The notes under the pieces are model-generated. The model was given only the letters and a program-made list of their open reading frames with translations, was not told the DNA's origin and did no database searches. A stretch of 64,000 nt of DNA, taken from NCBI RefSeq assembly GCF_900187325.1, contig NZ_FZMZ01000006.1, forward strand, positions 744,001 to 808,000, written 5' to 3'. The translations under genes and the position numbers were made by a program. This DNA comes from Virgibacillus ndiopensis (lineage in GTDB: Bacteria > Bacillota > Bacilli > Bacillales > Amphibacillaceae). Positions 17,619-26,555 of the stretch are shown here, one piece after another. The number at the start of each line of letters is the position of its first letter. Within the stretch, counting starts at the first letter, position 1.

Positions 17619-17636
17619 TGTGTAATCGTTTACACT
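17619..17636. promoter_or_regulatory. LacI-type operator between GH172 no. 2 and GH183
   Basis: TGTGTAATCGTTTACACT is almost identical to the site at 16449. No clear promoter lies next to it, so it may act as an intragenic-distance roadblock or an auxiliary loop site. Confidence 0.7.
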
Positions 17637-17643
17637 TGGTATA

Positions 17644-17723
17644 AACATTCGCGCGCGAGGTGAAATATCGGCAGGTGGTTAGGAACATCAGCGTGTTAGG
17701 CGAAACATAGGCGGGAAGTTTAG
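17644..17723. repeat. Second family of 20-bp phased repeats
   Basis: Four units start with AACAT or AATAT at 17644, 17664, 17684 and 17704, exactly 20 bp apart, each with a GC-rich middle such as CGGC, CAGCG or AGGCGG. The motif differs from the ATACG family, yet the spacing is the same. Confidence 0.65.
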
Positions 17724-17730
17724 CTAATTA

Positions 17731-17811
17731 AATCGGCTAACTGGCCGATTTCTCTCAATCTGGCTTTCGGCTTCTGACCTGTAGAAAAACGAGGAATAGC
17801 CCCTCGTTTTT
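17731..17811 (+). terminator. Two successive terminator hairpins
   Basis: The first pairs AATCGGC (17731-17737) with GCCGATT (17744-17750), then TTCTCTC. The second pairs AAAAACGAGG (17785-17794) with CCTCGTTTTT (17802-17811), a perfect 10-bp stem with 7-nt loop and T tail. They separate GH172 no. 2 from GH183, so the latter needs its own promoter; a weak candidate is TTGACC (17856-17861), 17-bp gap, TTTTAT. Confidence 0.75.
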
Positions 17812-17914
17812 CTTAGCACAGGTTGATAAATAATACTGCTCTTTTACACCTAGAATTGACCGAATATTGGTAACTATATTTTATCATGTAAAAAATTCTA
17901 AGGAGGAAGAGGAA

Positions 17915-20062
17915 ATGAAAAAGAAGAAATCACTTATTGTTGCTGCTTCTACACTCGTACTTGCTGGATCAATAGCATCCCCATCAATGGCTGAAACGAA
18001 ACAAGAAACAGTAGAGCTAATTGCTACGAAGGCAAAAAAGGTTGCAAGGGTGACGGGAGCAACGCTTGAGGGAGAAGGCATACCAAACCCAAATCAAACC
18101 CCTATCAACTACGGTCTGACAGCAACAGATTTGGGGATTGTTTGGGATGCAACAACAGATCCGAATGATAAGAAAGTAATGATAGCATTTGGTGATTCCT
18201 ATGATGATGGATGGGGTGGTTTTGGCGGTGGTGGAGATCCAGAAGGCTGGCGAGGGAACCTGCTTGCTATTTCAAAAGATACTGATCTTTCGGATGGCTT
18301 GAGCTTTTCTTCGATGATCACGAAAGAAGACGATCCAGATTATGCAAAGGAAATCATTCATTCTGAGCATGATACTTCAGGAGATGGCGATTTCACAGCA
18401 ATTCCAACAGCTGGTATTACGGTAGGGGACAGGCATTTCATTCACTACATGCAAATCAAAAATTGGGGCGCGAACGGGCGATGGAATACAAATTTCTCTG
18501 AGATCGCTTATTCTGATGACGAAGGTAAAAACTGGACCAAGTCTGATGTGAAGTGGGATGCAGATAGTAAATTTGCCCAAGCAGCTTATGTAAAAAGGGA
18601 TGGCTATGTTTATATGTTTGGGACCCCTGCAGGCCGTTTTGATAACGCCTATTTAGCAAGGGTTGCGGAAGAAGATATGTTAGAAAAGGAACGCTATGAA
18701 TATTGGGATGGTTCGGATTGGATCCGAAACGATGAAGCAGCTGCTGTTCCGGTCATTGATGTGCCTGTAAGTGAATTATCTGTTCAATACAATTCCTATT
18801 ATGACAAATGGATCATGATGTATTTGAATGAGAATCGCTATGCAATGGTAATGAGAAGTTCGTCAAGTCTCACAGAGGGCTGGTCAGCAGAAACAGTTGT
18901 TGCAACAGGTGAGGAATACCCAGGTTTATATGGAGGATTTATTCATCCATGGACAAATGATGGAAAAGATTTATATTTTCTCATGTCTGAATGGGGGCCA
19001 TACAATGTTGCACTGATGAAGGCTGAGCTGGATATTGGTACACCAAGTCCGAATCTTGTTGTAGACCCTTCTTTTGAGGACCAGGATTCAAATACGATAG
19101 AAGAACCGTGGATACTGGAAGATGGTGAAGGTGGCGTTGATGTAGATTGGAGTAATTCAAGAGGTGGAAGCAATAATGCCTTTTTACGAAACGCTTCTGG
19201 ATGGAATGGAATCACGCAGTCCGTTCAAGTCGAAAAAGATACCGTTTATGAGCTATCCGGTTTTGTAAAAACATCACAAAACAACAATGCTGGATACTTT
19301 GGGGTTCGAGGTGAAAATGGCGAGATTATAAAGGAAACGAAATTTGAAAGAAGTGATAACTATACGAAGCAAACGGTTCGGTTCAATTCTGGTGATAATG
19401 AATCGATCACAGTCTTTACCGGAATGTGGGCGAACGGGGATACATGGGTCCAAGTCGATGATTATTTACTTGTGGAGGTTGATTCCACTCCACCTGTCAT
19501 TAAGCTAAATGGAGATGCTACGATTGAGATTCCGTTAGGGGCATCGTTTAACGATCCAGGTGCGACAGCGGATGATAATTTAGACGGTGATCTCACAGAT
19601 AAAATTGAAGTATCTGGTGAAGTGAACACACGTATAAAAGATACCTATACGTTGACTTATAACGTTACTGACGCTGATGGAAACAAAGCTTCCCCCGTAA
19701 CGCGAACGGTCAAGGTAACAGGTGAAGATTATACACTTAGTAATGCTGCTTTTACCGATAAAGATGGAAATCCAATAACAACACTTCCGCAAAAAGGACT
19801 AGTCATGGGAAGTGCAGCTATTCAGAACAATACAAGTGAAGATAAAACGGTAACCCTGGCAGTAGCTCTTTATGACAAAAAGGATAATGTTGTAAATGTA
19901 TCTGGTGTAACTAAAGCGATTAAGGCGGGGGTTACGGAAACATTTACTGGCGGATTTATGATGCCAGGAAACAATTCGGGTTACTATGCGGAAGTATTTT
20001 TAGCTAAGTCACTAACAGATTTAGAACCGATTTCCAACGTTGAAAGAATGGAGCAAAAATAG
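17915..20062 (+). CDS. Secreted DUF4185 (GH183) endo-D-arabinanase-like enzyme
   Basis: A 715-aa secreted multidomain protein. Residues 1-28 form a Sec signal ending in SPSMA. The DUF4185 domain (about 50-375) shows TDLGIVWD, AFGDSYDDGWGG, HYMQIKNWG, GYVYMFGTPAGRF, ELSVQYNSYYDKW and YPGLYGGFIHPW. A CBM4_9-like module (about 380-515, PSFEDQ start) follows, then a DUF5011 Ig-like domain (about 530-605, PPVIKLNGD) and a C-terminal beta domain. DUF4185 is GH183, shown in mycobacteria and D-arabinan degraders to be endo-D-arabinanase. The start at 17915 follows AGGAGGAAGAGGAA; the upstream frame has no site. It is the only clearly exported enzyme of the locus. Confidence 0.88.
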   Translation: MKKKKSLIVAASTLVLAGSIASPSMAETKQETVELIATKAKKVARVTGATLEGEGIPNPNQTPINYGLTATDLGIVWDATTDPNDKKVMIAFGDSYDDGWGGFGGGGDPEGWRGNLLAISKDTDLSDGLSFSSMITKEDDPDYAKEIIHSEHDTSGDGDFTAIPTAGITVGDRHFIHYMQIKNWGANGRWNTNFSEIAYSDDEGKNWTKSDVKWDADSKFAQAAYVKRDGYVYMFGTPAGRFDNAYLARVAEEDMLEKERYEYWDGSDWIRNDEAAAVPVIDVPVSELSVQYNSYYDKWIMMYLNENRYAMVMRSSSSLTEGWSAETVVATGEEYPGLYGGFIHPWTNDGKDLYFLMSEWGPYNVALMKAELDIGTPSPNLVVDPSFEDQDSNTIEEPWILEDGEGGVDVDWSNSRGGSNNAFLRNASGWNGITQSVQVEKDTVYELSGFVKTSQNNNAGYFGVRGENGEIIKETKFERSDNYTKQTVRFNSGDNESITVFTGMWANGDTWVQVDDYLLVEVDSTPPVIKLNGDATIEIPLGASFNDPGATADDNLDGDLTDKIEVSGEVNTRIKDTYTLTYNVTDADGNKASPVTRTVKVTGEDYTLSNAAFTDKDGNPITTLPQKGLVMGSAAIQNNTSEDKTVTLAVALYDKKDNVVNVSGVTKAIKAGVTETFTGGFMMPGNNSGYYAEVFLAKSLTDLEPISNVERMEQK

Positions 20063-20085
20063 TCCGTATTTCGGGAGGAACAAGT

Positions 20086-22011
20086 ATGAAGGTGGATTTA
20101 CCAAATTGGCTTGCAAATTGGATTCAGGTGCAAGATACACCATGTGATATTGAGATAACAGAAGAGCGGGGGACTGAAGATAATCCTATTGCTCGGATAG
20201 ATATTAAATGGAACCATCTATCTACAGAGGTTAAGCAAATGCATTTGGATATGGAATTAAGCGATCCAGATATAACATGCGTGTGGAAGCCGCATCTATC
20301 ACCACAAGATGACATGGTAGTAGGAGATTTTGTTTTTCGCTCCCCAGCGATAATTTTTGAAAAAGGTCATGAAATGTTTGCGCTTATTCCAGATATTGAT
20401 TTTTTAAATGAACAGCGAATTGCACCACATGTTATGGATTATGTTGAGTCTGAACGAAAGCTGTTTTACGGCCTACAACACTATGAAAAAACAAATCATG
20501 TTTATCATAGAAGATTTAATAAATCTATTTTTCTGGAAAGCGGTCAAACATTGTTTCGTTTCTATCTTGTTGAATGGAAGGGCACTAAGGAGAAACGAGA
20601 TTTCTCACCTGTTGTGACTTTTTTATTCGAACGATTTGGAGAAAGATATATGGCTGGGAATAGTAGCAGTTTAAATAATTTGGAAGTTTATGCGAAGTAT
20701 ACGTATGACTGGGCATTTAACCGTTGGGAAAATATTGTATGGCAGCAATTTGAACTAAATCAAAAGGAAGTCGGTGGATGTGTATTCATCGTTCGGGCTG
20801 TGCAATCTCCCGGGAATGGTGAAGAGAATAATTGGAGAGAAAGGAAAAGCCTGTGGAATCAGGCTTGGTTCTCTAGTTTAAGAAGTGCATATGGTTATAG
20901 GCTTTGGGGAGAAAAGTGGGAAAATCCCGATATGATCAGAAGATCGGAACTGGCTAAGAACTTTGCATTGGCGGCACCACAAACGAATGGTTTGTTTCCT
21001 TCTGTTTATTGGGCAGATTCCGAACTTGACTTTGAAAATGGACACTGGGGGCATTCGGATAGAAGACCAGAACATCATGAAGAATATGGCCATCTTTTAG
21101 ATATGTCATGGACCTGTTTATGGATGCTGAAATGGTATCGCGATATGGAACAGGATGGTGATTTATTAGCTTACACGAAAAAATATGTGGAGCGCTTGCT
21201 TGAACTGCAAAATCTAGATGGAAGTTTTCCTGCTTGGGTACATGAAGTGACGGGCGAATCATCACCTTATCTCTCCGATAGCCCGGAAACTTCGATGCAT
21301 GTATGGCTGTTAACCAAGTTGTATAGCATTACCGATGAGAACCGATATCTGGATGCCGCTGTACGTGGGATGGAATTTGTGAGAAAACATATTATCCCAC
21401 AAGGTCGATGGGAGGATTTCGAACTGTATTGGTCTTGTTCACGAGAGTGGGAGGGCAAAAGGTATGGCGAAAGGGATAAGCGAAGTGGTCTATATAATCA
21501 ATGTAATTTTTCCATCTATTGGACAGCTGAGGCATTGAAAGAACTATATATCGTAACGAAAGAGGAAGGTTACTTACGCGAAGGGGAGAAGATTCTAGCA
21601 GAGCTTTCCCTCTACCAGGCGATTTGGCATCCACGCTATTTAGGTGTTCCTACATTAGGAGGATTCGGTGTTATGACGTCAGATGATGAATGGAATGACG
21701 CCCGTCAAAGCCTGTTCGCATTAACCTATCTTGATTATTATAATCTGACGAACAAAGAGGAATATAACTACCGGGGAAAATGGGCAATGCGTGCTTCGTT
21801 TTATCTAATGTACTGCCCAGAAAATCCACTTATAAAAGAAAGGTATGAAAAGACCTTTCCCCATTTCGGTGAACAAGATTATGGGTTTGAAATGGAAAAT
21901 TCCCATCATGGTGAAAACGACGAGTTCCATACTGGAGAATTTACCATATTTGATTGGGGAAATGGTTCGGCGGCTAGTTCGCTAGGGGAGATTTTGGTAA
22001 AGGGAAAGTAG
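20086..22011 (+). CDS. Uncharacterised six-hairpin glycosidase-like protein
   Basis: A 641-aa cytosolic protein I cannot place in a numbered GH family. The N-terminal half (1-220) looks beta-rich. From about 230 a helical pattern suggests an (alpha/alpha)6 barrel with aromatic and acidic surface motifs: NGLFPSVYWADSELDFENG, HHEEYGHLLDMSWTCLW, LQNLDGSFPAWV, DSPETSMHVWLL and YWSCSREWEGK. Several Asp/Glu near 325-345 and 405-412 are catalytic candidates. It starts 23 bp after GH183 with CGGGAGGAAC and likely shares its transcript. Context suggests it trims an arabinan- or galactan-derived oligosaccharide. Function is unknown. Confidence 0.65.
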   Translation: MKVDLPNWLANWIQVQDTPCDIEITEERGTEDNPIARIDIKWNHLSTEVKQMHLDMELSDPDITCVWKPHLSPQDDMVVGDFVFRSPAIIFEKGHEMFALIPDIDFLNEQRIAPHVMDYVESERKLFYGLQHYEKTNHVYHRRFNKSIFLESGQTLFRFYLVEWKGTKEKRDFSPVVTFLFERFGERYMAGNSSSLNNLEVYAKYTYDWAFNRWENIVWQQFELNQKEVGGCVFIVRAVQSPGNGEENNWRERKSLWNQAWFSSLRSAYGYRLWGEKWENPDMIRRSELAKNFALAAPQTNGLFPSVYWADSELDFENGHWGHSDRRPEHHEEYGHLLDMSWTCLWMLKWYRDMEQDGDLLAYTKKYVERLLELQNLDGSFPAWVHEVTGESSPYLSDSPETSMHVWLLTKLYSITDENRYLDAAVRGMEFVRKHIIPQGRWEDFELYWSCSREWEGKRYGERDKRSGLYNQCNFSIYWTAEALKELYIVTKEEGYLREGEKILAELSLYQAIWHPRYLGVPTLGGFGVMTSDDEWNDARQSLFALTYLDYYNLTNKEEYNYRGKWAMRASFYLMYCPENPLIKERYEKTFPHFGEQDYGFEMENSHHGENDEFHTGEFTIFDWGNGSAASSLGEILVKGK

Positions 22012-22105
22012 ATTGAAGCAGTATTACTTGGATATTATTTTACAAAGTGGCATTGAATTCATCGAGGTCTGTAGAGTTGGTGAGACATAATTGCATGTGT
22101 ATGTA

Positions 22106-22139
22106 AGACTTAACCAGTGATCTGGTTAAGTCTTTGTTT
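22106..22139 (+). terminator. Terminator after the GH183 operon
   Basis: AGACTTAACCAG (22106-22117) and CTGGTTAAGTCT (22122-22133) form a perfect 12-bp stem with a TGAT loop, followed by TTGTTTG. Confidence 0.85.
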
Positions 22140-22185
22140 GATAAGGTTGTATATGTTCGGTTTAGTTTTGTCCTAAATTATGGAA

Positions 22186-22260
22186 ATATGATCGGAAATC
22201 CCGGAATACGCGCCAAAATCGGGAAAATACGATCCGTGGCCCGGAATACGCGCTAAATGA
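22186..22260. repeat. Phased ATACG repeat array 2
   Basis: Units begin at 22186, 22206, 22227 and 22246 (spacing 20, 21, 19 bp), including AATACGCGCC and AATACGATCC. The array ends just before the NERD-domain gene. Confidence 0.65.
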
Positions 22261-22268
22261 TCCGAGGT

Positions 22269-23267
22269 CTAATCTGCAGAGATCCAGCTTTCTAGACCGG
22301 CCAAGGATAAATGATATTTTTTGTCTTTATACGATCCACTAGAGGGTAAATTTAGTTTTTGCAGTAATTTTGTTGTCACTGAACGTGAACCGATAGTAAA
22401 AAAAGAATTAAATTGCCGATTTGTAATCGTATGATCTATCAATAAAAAGTAATCCAGTAAACCTCTAATATGTGCAACCTTACTTACTGAATTACAGTTG
22501 GTACATTTCCACGATCCACTCTTTCTTTTTACTGATAGTTTTGTGCAATCTTCACAATACAGCCCTTTTAGCAATTCCTCCCTCTTAATATCATACCAAT
22601 TTAGAATAGCTGGCTTGGAAGGAGAATGCTCCAAAATAAGCTGATCAGCTATTTTTTTCTGCTTTTTTAATGTCAATATTTTATTAGGATATTGTTTAAC
22701 AAGCAGGTGAATTTTGCTAGGCAGATTCATAGCGTGTGTCACTTTCTCATGAAAATTAGGATCGTTGGAATTTGTTTTAATCATTGTGGATGTACTGCTG
22801 AGCACTACATAAGAAATGATTGGGATGTTGGGGAATTTGTGAAGTCGTAACCAAGAATTTAGTTGTAATACGTGTCGGTTTACTTGGGTCGTTGGATATG
22901 GAAAGCATTCTTGTGTTCCATCCGTTTTTGTACGGATTAACTGTTTTGCTGGTTCATCAAAAAATAGTGTACCAATCATGTTTTTAACTTCTAATAGGAT
23001 AAAATAGAATGGAGAGAGGATAAGGGTATCAATTTGGAAGTAGGTACCTTCTTTCCAGGGAAGTCGCAGATTATGGAGAAACATGTATTTATTATCTTCT
23101 AGAAACGATAAATGGTAGTCAATGGATTCCTCACCGAAGTAGCCTGCGTATCTTTTTCGTAAATCTTCTTCGATTTTAGATCGCTTCAAATGATTGGAGG
23201 GGAGTCGCCGCAATATTGCCTCCAATATGAGAATCTCAATGGGTATTTCCCTGTCTTTTAGTAACAA
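22269..23267 (-). CDS. NERD (nuclease-related) domain protein with zinc ribbon
   Basis: A 332-aa protein with a NERD domain (about 30-150: GTYFQIDTLILSPFYFILLEVKNM, then TTQVNRHVLQLNSWL) of the restriction-endonuclease-like fold, seen in many Bacillaceae orphan genes. A CxxC pair set (CEDCTKLSV ... WKCTNC, about 238-260) suggests a zinc ribbon, followed by a small helical region. The start is TTG after AGAGGTGATAA. The gene is lone, on the minus strand and bracketed by ATACG arrays, and has no visible tie to the sugar genes. Nuclease activity is not established. Confidence 0.75.
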   Translation of the reverse strand: MLLKDREIPIEILILEAILRRLPSNHLKRSKIEEDLRKRYAGYFGEESIDYHLSFLEDNKYMFLHNLRLPWKEGTYFQIDTLILSPFYFILLEVKNMIGTLFFDEPAKQLIRTKTDGTQECFPYPTTQVNRHVLQLNSWLRLHKFPNIPIISYVVLSSTSTMIKTNSNDPNFHEKVTHAMNLPSKIHLLVKQYPNKILTLKKQKKIADQLILEHSPSKPAILNWYDIKREELLKGLYCEDCTKLSVKRKSGSWKCTNCNSVSKVAHIRGLLDYFLLIDHTITNRQFNSFFTIGSRSVTTKLLQKLNLPSSGSYKDKKYHLSLAGLESWISAD

Positions 23268-23380
23268 ATTATCACCTCTATTATTTTTATTTTATAAATT
23301 CGTCATTAAATTACAATAATCCTGCCGAAATGTGTGAATAATATGTGACCATTTAGTATTATGCCGCCTAAATTATGTCA

Positions 23381-23490
23381 ATACGAGCCGATTTAGAAAA
23401 ATACGAGCCAAAATTTTAAAATACGATCCAAATTAGGGGAAATACAAGCGGAAACCACGCAATTACGAGCCGAATTCGCAAAATACGATC
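23381..23490. repeat. Phased ATACG repeat array 3
   Basis: Six units start at 23381, 23401, 23421, 23442, 23463 and 23483, spaced 20, 20, 21, 21, 20 bp. Variants are ATACGAGCC, ATACGATCC, ATACAAGCG and ATTACGAGCC. It lies between the NERD gene and the 3' end of the GH127 gene. A stretch GCGGAAACCAC is shared with array 4. Confidence 0.8.
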
Positions 23491-23524
23491 CAAACGCCGA
23501 TTTCCCCTATACATTTAAACAGAT

Positions 23525-25405
23525 CTATTTTTCTAATACTGGAAATTCAGCAATACGTAATCGTGCGCATCCATATGGGACAAGTGCTAACTCTTTCAGT
23601 TGCGCATTCTTATATACTTTTGGATTCAGTGGTGGCGATCCTGCTGAATTTTTCTCCATAATCCAGTTGGATAGTAGTTTTCCTTTTACTGCTAATTTAA
23701 CTGGAGCATTTTCTGTACGAAACGGCTGGTAGGCTACATCGTATATTTGCACATCAAATTCTTTCTCTAACGCATATTGCCATGAACTACTAGGGTAGAT
23801 CTCCCAGTCATGAAACTTTTCCCGTTCTTGTGTGCAAACCCACTGCTCCTCAATTGGTAATGCAAACATTAGTGGACCTCGTCTAACACTTATTGCATAA
23901 TTATTCCGTTCTTCTACCTGTACATCCATTGGAAAAATTAGTTCGATTCGATCATTATGTTTCCATACTCGAAAAACACGTGCAAATCCATTTTCGACTT
24001 CTACTTGTAAAAGTTCTCCATTTATGCTGATCTGCTGATTACTGCACCAGTTCGGCACTCGTAAATAAATCGGGAAAGCTGCTTCAATCGAAACATGTAT
24101 TTCAATGGATACCTGTTCGCGGAATGGATAATCACTTTTTACCTGAAATTCTACTTCATTATCATCTGCCAAAGTCGTTTTAACATGGCAAGGTGCATAG
24201 GAAATCGCAGCTAACCCATGATCATCTGTTGCCATCCAAAGACTTGCTGCAAATTTTGGCCAGCCTTGATGCATATTCGACGTACAGCAGCCAAAGTGCG
24301 GTTCCAATCCGAATGTGTTCGCATCAGGTCCATTCACCCATGGCCGGTTTGCTGCATTACACATGATTTGGTTAACCTGCTGATCATATTGGTGTGCATC
24401 CCAATTAGGAGATATCGTTGCTGGCAAAGCGTTAAATGCGACTGTTTCCAAGATATCAGCAAAACTACCATCGCCAAGAATTCGAACAAGGTTTTCTATG
24501 CTGAACATATATTCCACAACTGCACATAGCTCGGTACCCTGGCTAGGATGTGTACCAGATAACCATTCATCACCAGAAAACATCCCATTTGCTTGCCCAT
24601 GATACGTCATTAAACGCTCGATCCCTTTATAAATAGCATCCCGATCCTTGGTATCTCCAGTTTGACGAAAAAAGACAGCAGGAGTCTTCGTTGCCATCGC
24701 AACATTTACGACATGGACGCGGTGATCCCATTCTGTTTGTTTACGCTTGTATGGAAAATTTGAAAATATGTTTGTCCAGTTAATTGTCTGCTGGCGAACG
24801 ACTTCCGCTAAATGGAGGAGCGTGTCATCCTTGGTTTTTTCATATAACCAATGAATCGATAATAGGAGATCAGCCCCTCGTGCCTGAGCCCATTCTTTTA
24901 ATGGGACACGTTTGATTGTCTCGTTTAAATACTGAAAATACTTATTCATAAAGGGGATGACCCGTTCATCATTACTTGCTTCCTGATATTGTGTTAAAAC
25001 CTTTAGCATGATAACATCTTGCCACCAGTCCTGATTATGCATCGTTACATTAAAATCGGATTCGGTATTGATCGTTGTAAAGTGATTCGGCCCAAACGAT
25101 CCATCCTCTTTTTGACTGGATAATGTCCACTCAATCCATGTCTTAGCCTTTTGCAGTAGCTGTTCATCCTCTAATAAATATGCTAGAGGGACTAAACCAT
25201 CTAAATAGTATGGTCCTCTTTCCCAACTGTCACCATTACCACCAAGCCATCCATTGTCGGGTCCGACATCAGCCCAATGTTCTTCTAAATGGCCAGTCAA
25301 TCCGTTACGTTGTATTTCTAATTGATTTCGAAGCCATCCTTTAGGCTTCACACTACCAAGTGGCAACATACTGAACTTGGAATCTAACAACTTAAAATCT
25401 CCCAT
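23525..25405 (-). CDS. GH127-like beta-L-arabinofuranosidase family enzyme (DUF1680)
   Basis: A 626-aa cytosolic member of the DUF1680 group (GH127/GH146). In the GH127 beta-L-arabinofuranosidase, zinc is held by Glu-x-Cys and a Cys-Cys pair, one being the nucleophile. Here TELCAVVEYM (about 290-299) and FGCCTSNMHQGWPKF (about 369-383) supply these residues. The (alpha/alpha)6 barrel covers 30-420, with beta domains after it. No signal peptide is present. GAGGTGATCAA precedes the ATG. It is divergent from an AraC regulator that likely controls it. Members also act on other pentofuranosides, so beta-linked arabinofuranose is probable but the D or L form is open. Confidence 0.87.
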   Translation of the reverse strand: MGDFKLLDSKFSMLPLGSVKPKGWLRNQLEIQRNGLTGHLEEHWADVGPDNGWLGGNGDSWERGPYYLDGLVPLAYLLEDEQLLQKAKTWIEWTLSSQKEDGSFGPNHFTTINTESDFNVTMHNQDWWQDVIMLKVLTQYQEASNDERVIPFMNKYFQYLNETIKRVPLKEWAQARGADLLLSIHWLYEKTKDDTLLHLAEVVRQQTINWTNIFSNFPYKRKQTEWDHRVHVVNVAMATKTPAVFFRQTGDTKDRDAIYKGIERLMTYHGQANGMFSGDEWLSGTHPSQGTELCAVVEYMFSIENLVRILGDGSFADILETVAFNALPATISPNWDAHQYDQQVNQIMCNAANRPWVNGPDANTFGLEPHFGCCTSNMHQGWPKFAASLWMATDDHGLAAISYAPCHVKTTLADDNEVEFQVKSDYPFREQVSIEIHVSIEAAFPIYLRVPNWCSNQQISINGELLQVEVENGFARVFRVWKHNDRIELIFPMDVQVEERNNYAISVRRGPLMFALPIEEQWVCTQEREKFHDWEIYPSSSWQYALEKEFDVQIYDVAYQPFRTENAPVKLAVKGKLLSNWIMEKNSAGSPPLNPKVYKNAQLKELALVPYGCARLRIAEFPVLEK

Positions 25406-25581
25406 TTGATCACCTCAAAAATTTGATAGGTTAATTGTAGTTGGATAGTTAATAGAAATGAATAGCTTATTCTAACAACTTTTTGCACTTTTGTAACATT
25501 TATGATGAATGAATAGATTATGTATCATATAATATTGGTACAATTAATTTATATAATGAAAACATATAAAGGTGATGAGAT

Positions 25582-26454
25582 ATGATACTACAACTGTTTG
25601 CACCACCTTTGCCCTCATTTATGGCTGGGGGTGAGGATACATATAAAATTGGATCAAGTCATCCAAATAGACAAGCTATTGGTGTATTTGATTTATTAGT
25701 GGTTACAAAAGGGTCCTTACAGGTAAGTGAAGATGGTGATTGTTATCAGGTAAATGCAAAGGAGACTTTAATTCTATATCCAGACGGTCATCATTACTCT
25801 ACTAATCCATGTAATAAGGAAACACATTTTTACTGGTTTCATTTTACAACGACCAAAAAATGGACGAATCTTTCACCTGAATTAACCAACTACCAGTACA
25901 AAAAAGCGATTCATGATGATCCATTTAAGGAGAAGCGTTTTTTGATAAGGTTACCAAAACATTGCAGTATTATTAATTGGGAAAAGATCGAGCAATTATG
26001 TGAACAGATTATTAATCCACCTACACCTAAAACGGAACTAGAGATATCTTGGGAATTCCAGCAGCAATTGTTATTTCAACAATTACTGCAAGAATTAGCA
26101 GCAAATAATTATTTGGATAGGTCGTTACCTTCTGTTGCTATAGCTGAAAAAGCAGCAGCATACTTGCGTAGAAATTATACAACTAAAATTAGCTACAAAG
26201 CGTTAGGGAGAGCGCTTCAGTTTCATCCGAATCATATTGCTAGGTGTATGATAGATGTGCTTGGATATGGACCGAATGAATATGTAAATCATTACCGTAT
26301 GGAGCAGGCAAAATCGCTGTTGATCTATACAGATTGGTCAATTGAACGAATAGCAGAAAAAAGTGGATTCTCACAGCTTGCCTATTTTAGCAGACTTTTT
26401 AAGAAGATGGAGGGAGCTAGTCCGAATTATTATCGGAAAACGATGAATAAATAG
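25582..26454 (+). CDS. AraC-family regulator with cupin sensor domain
   Basis: A 290-aa regulator. The N-terminal cupin-like AraC ligand domain (about 15-130) contains HYSTNPCNKETHFYWFHF. The C-terminal double helix-turn-helix (about 190-290) has HPNHIARCMIDVLGYGPNEYV and WSIERIAEKSGFSQLAYFSRLFKK. AAAGGTGATGAG precedes the ATG. It is divergently arranged with the GH127 gene 176 bp away, the usual layout for an AraC activator and its target. Confidence 0.9.
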   Translation: MILQLFAPPLPSFMAGGEDTYKIGSSHPNRQAIGVFDLLVVTKGSLQVSEDGDCYQVNAKETLILYPDGHHYSTNPCNKETHFYWFHFTTTKKWTNLSPELTNYQYKKAIHDDPFKEKRFLIRLPKHCSIINWEKIEQLCEQIINPPTPKTELEISWEFQQQLLFQQLLQELAANNYLDRSLPSVAIAEKAAAYLRRNYTTKISYKALGRALQFHPNHIARCMIDVLGYGPNEYVNHYRMEQAKSLLIYTDWSIERIAEKSGFSQLAYFSRLFKKMEGASPNYYRKTMNK

Positions 26455-26555
26455 AATATGAGAATACGGCAAGTTTAGTAATTACTTTTAACATCTCTCC
26501 GATTAAGCTATAATTTTTATTACAACAAAAGTAAAAATAAAAGGCGTGAGAAGTA

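Noticed and set aside
17619-17636. Operator at 17619 as a promoter for GH183
   Set aside because: Two terminators follow before the gene, so a promoter here would not reach it efficiently; it is listed only as an operator.
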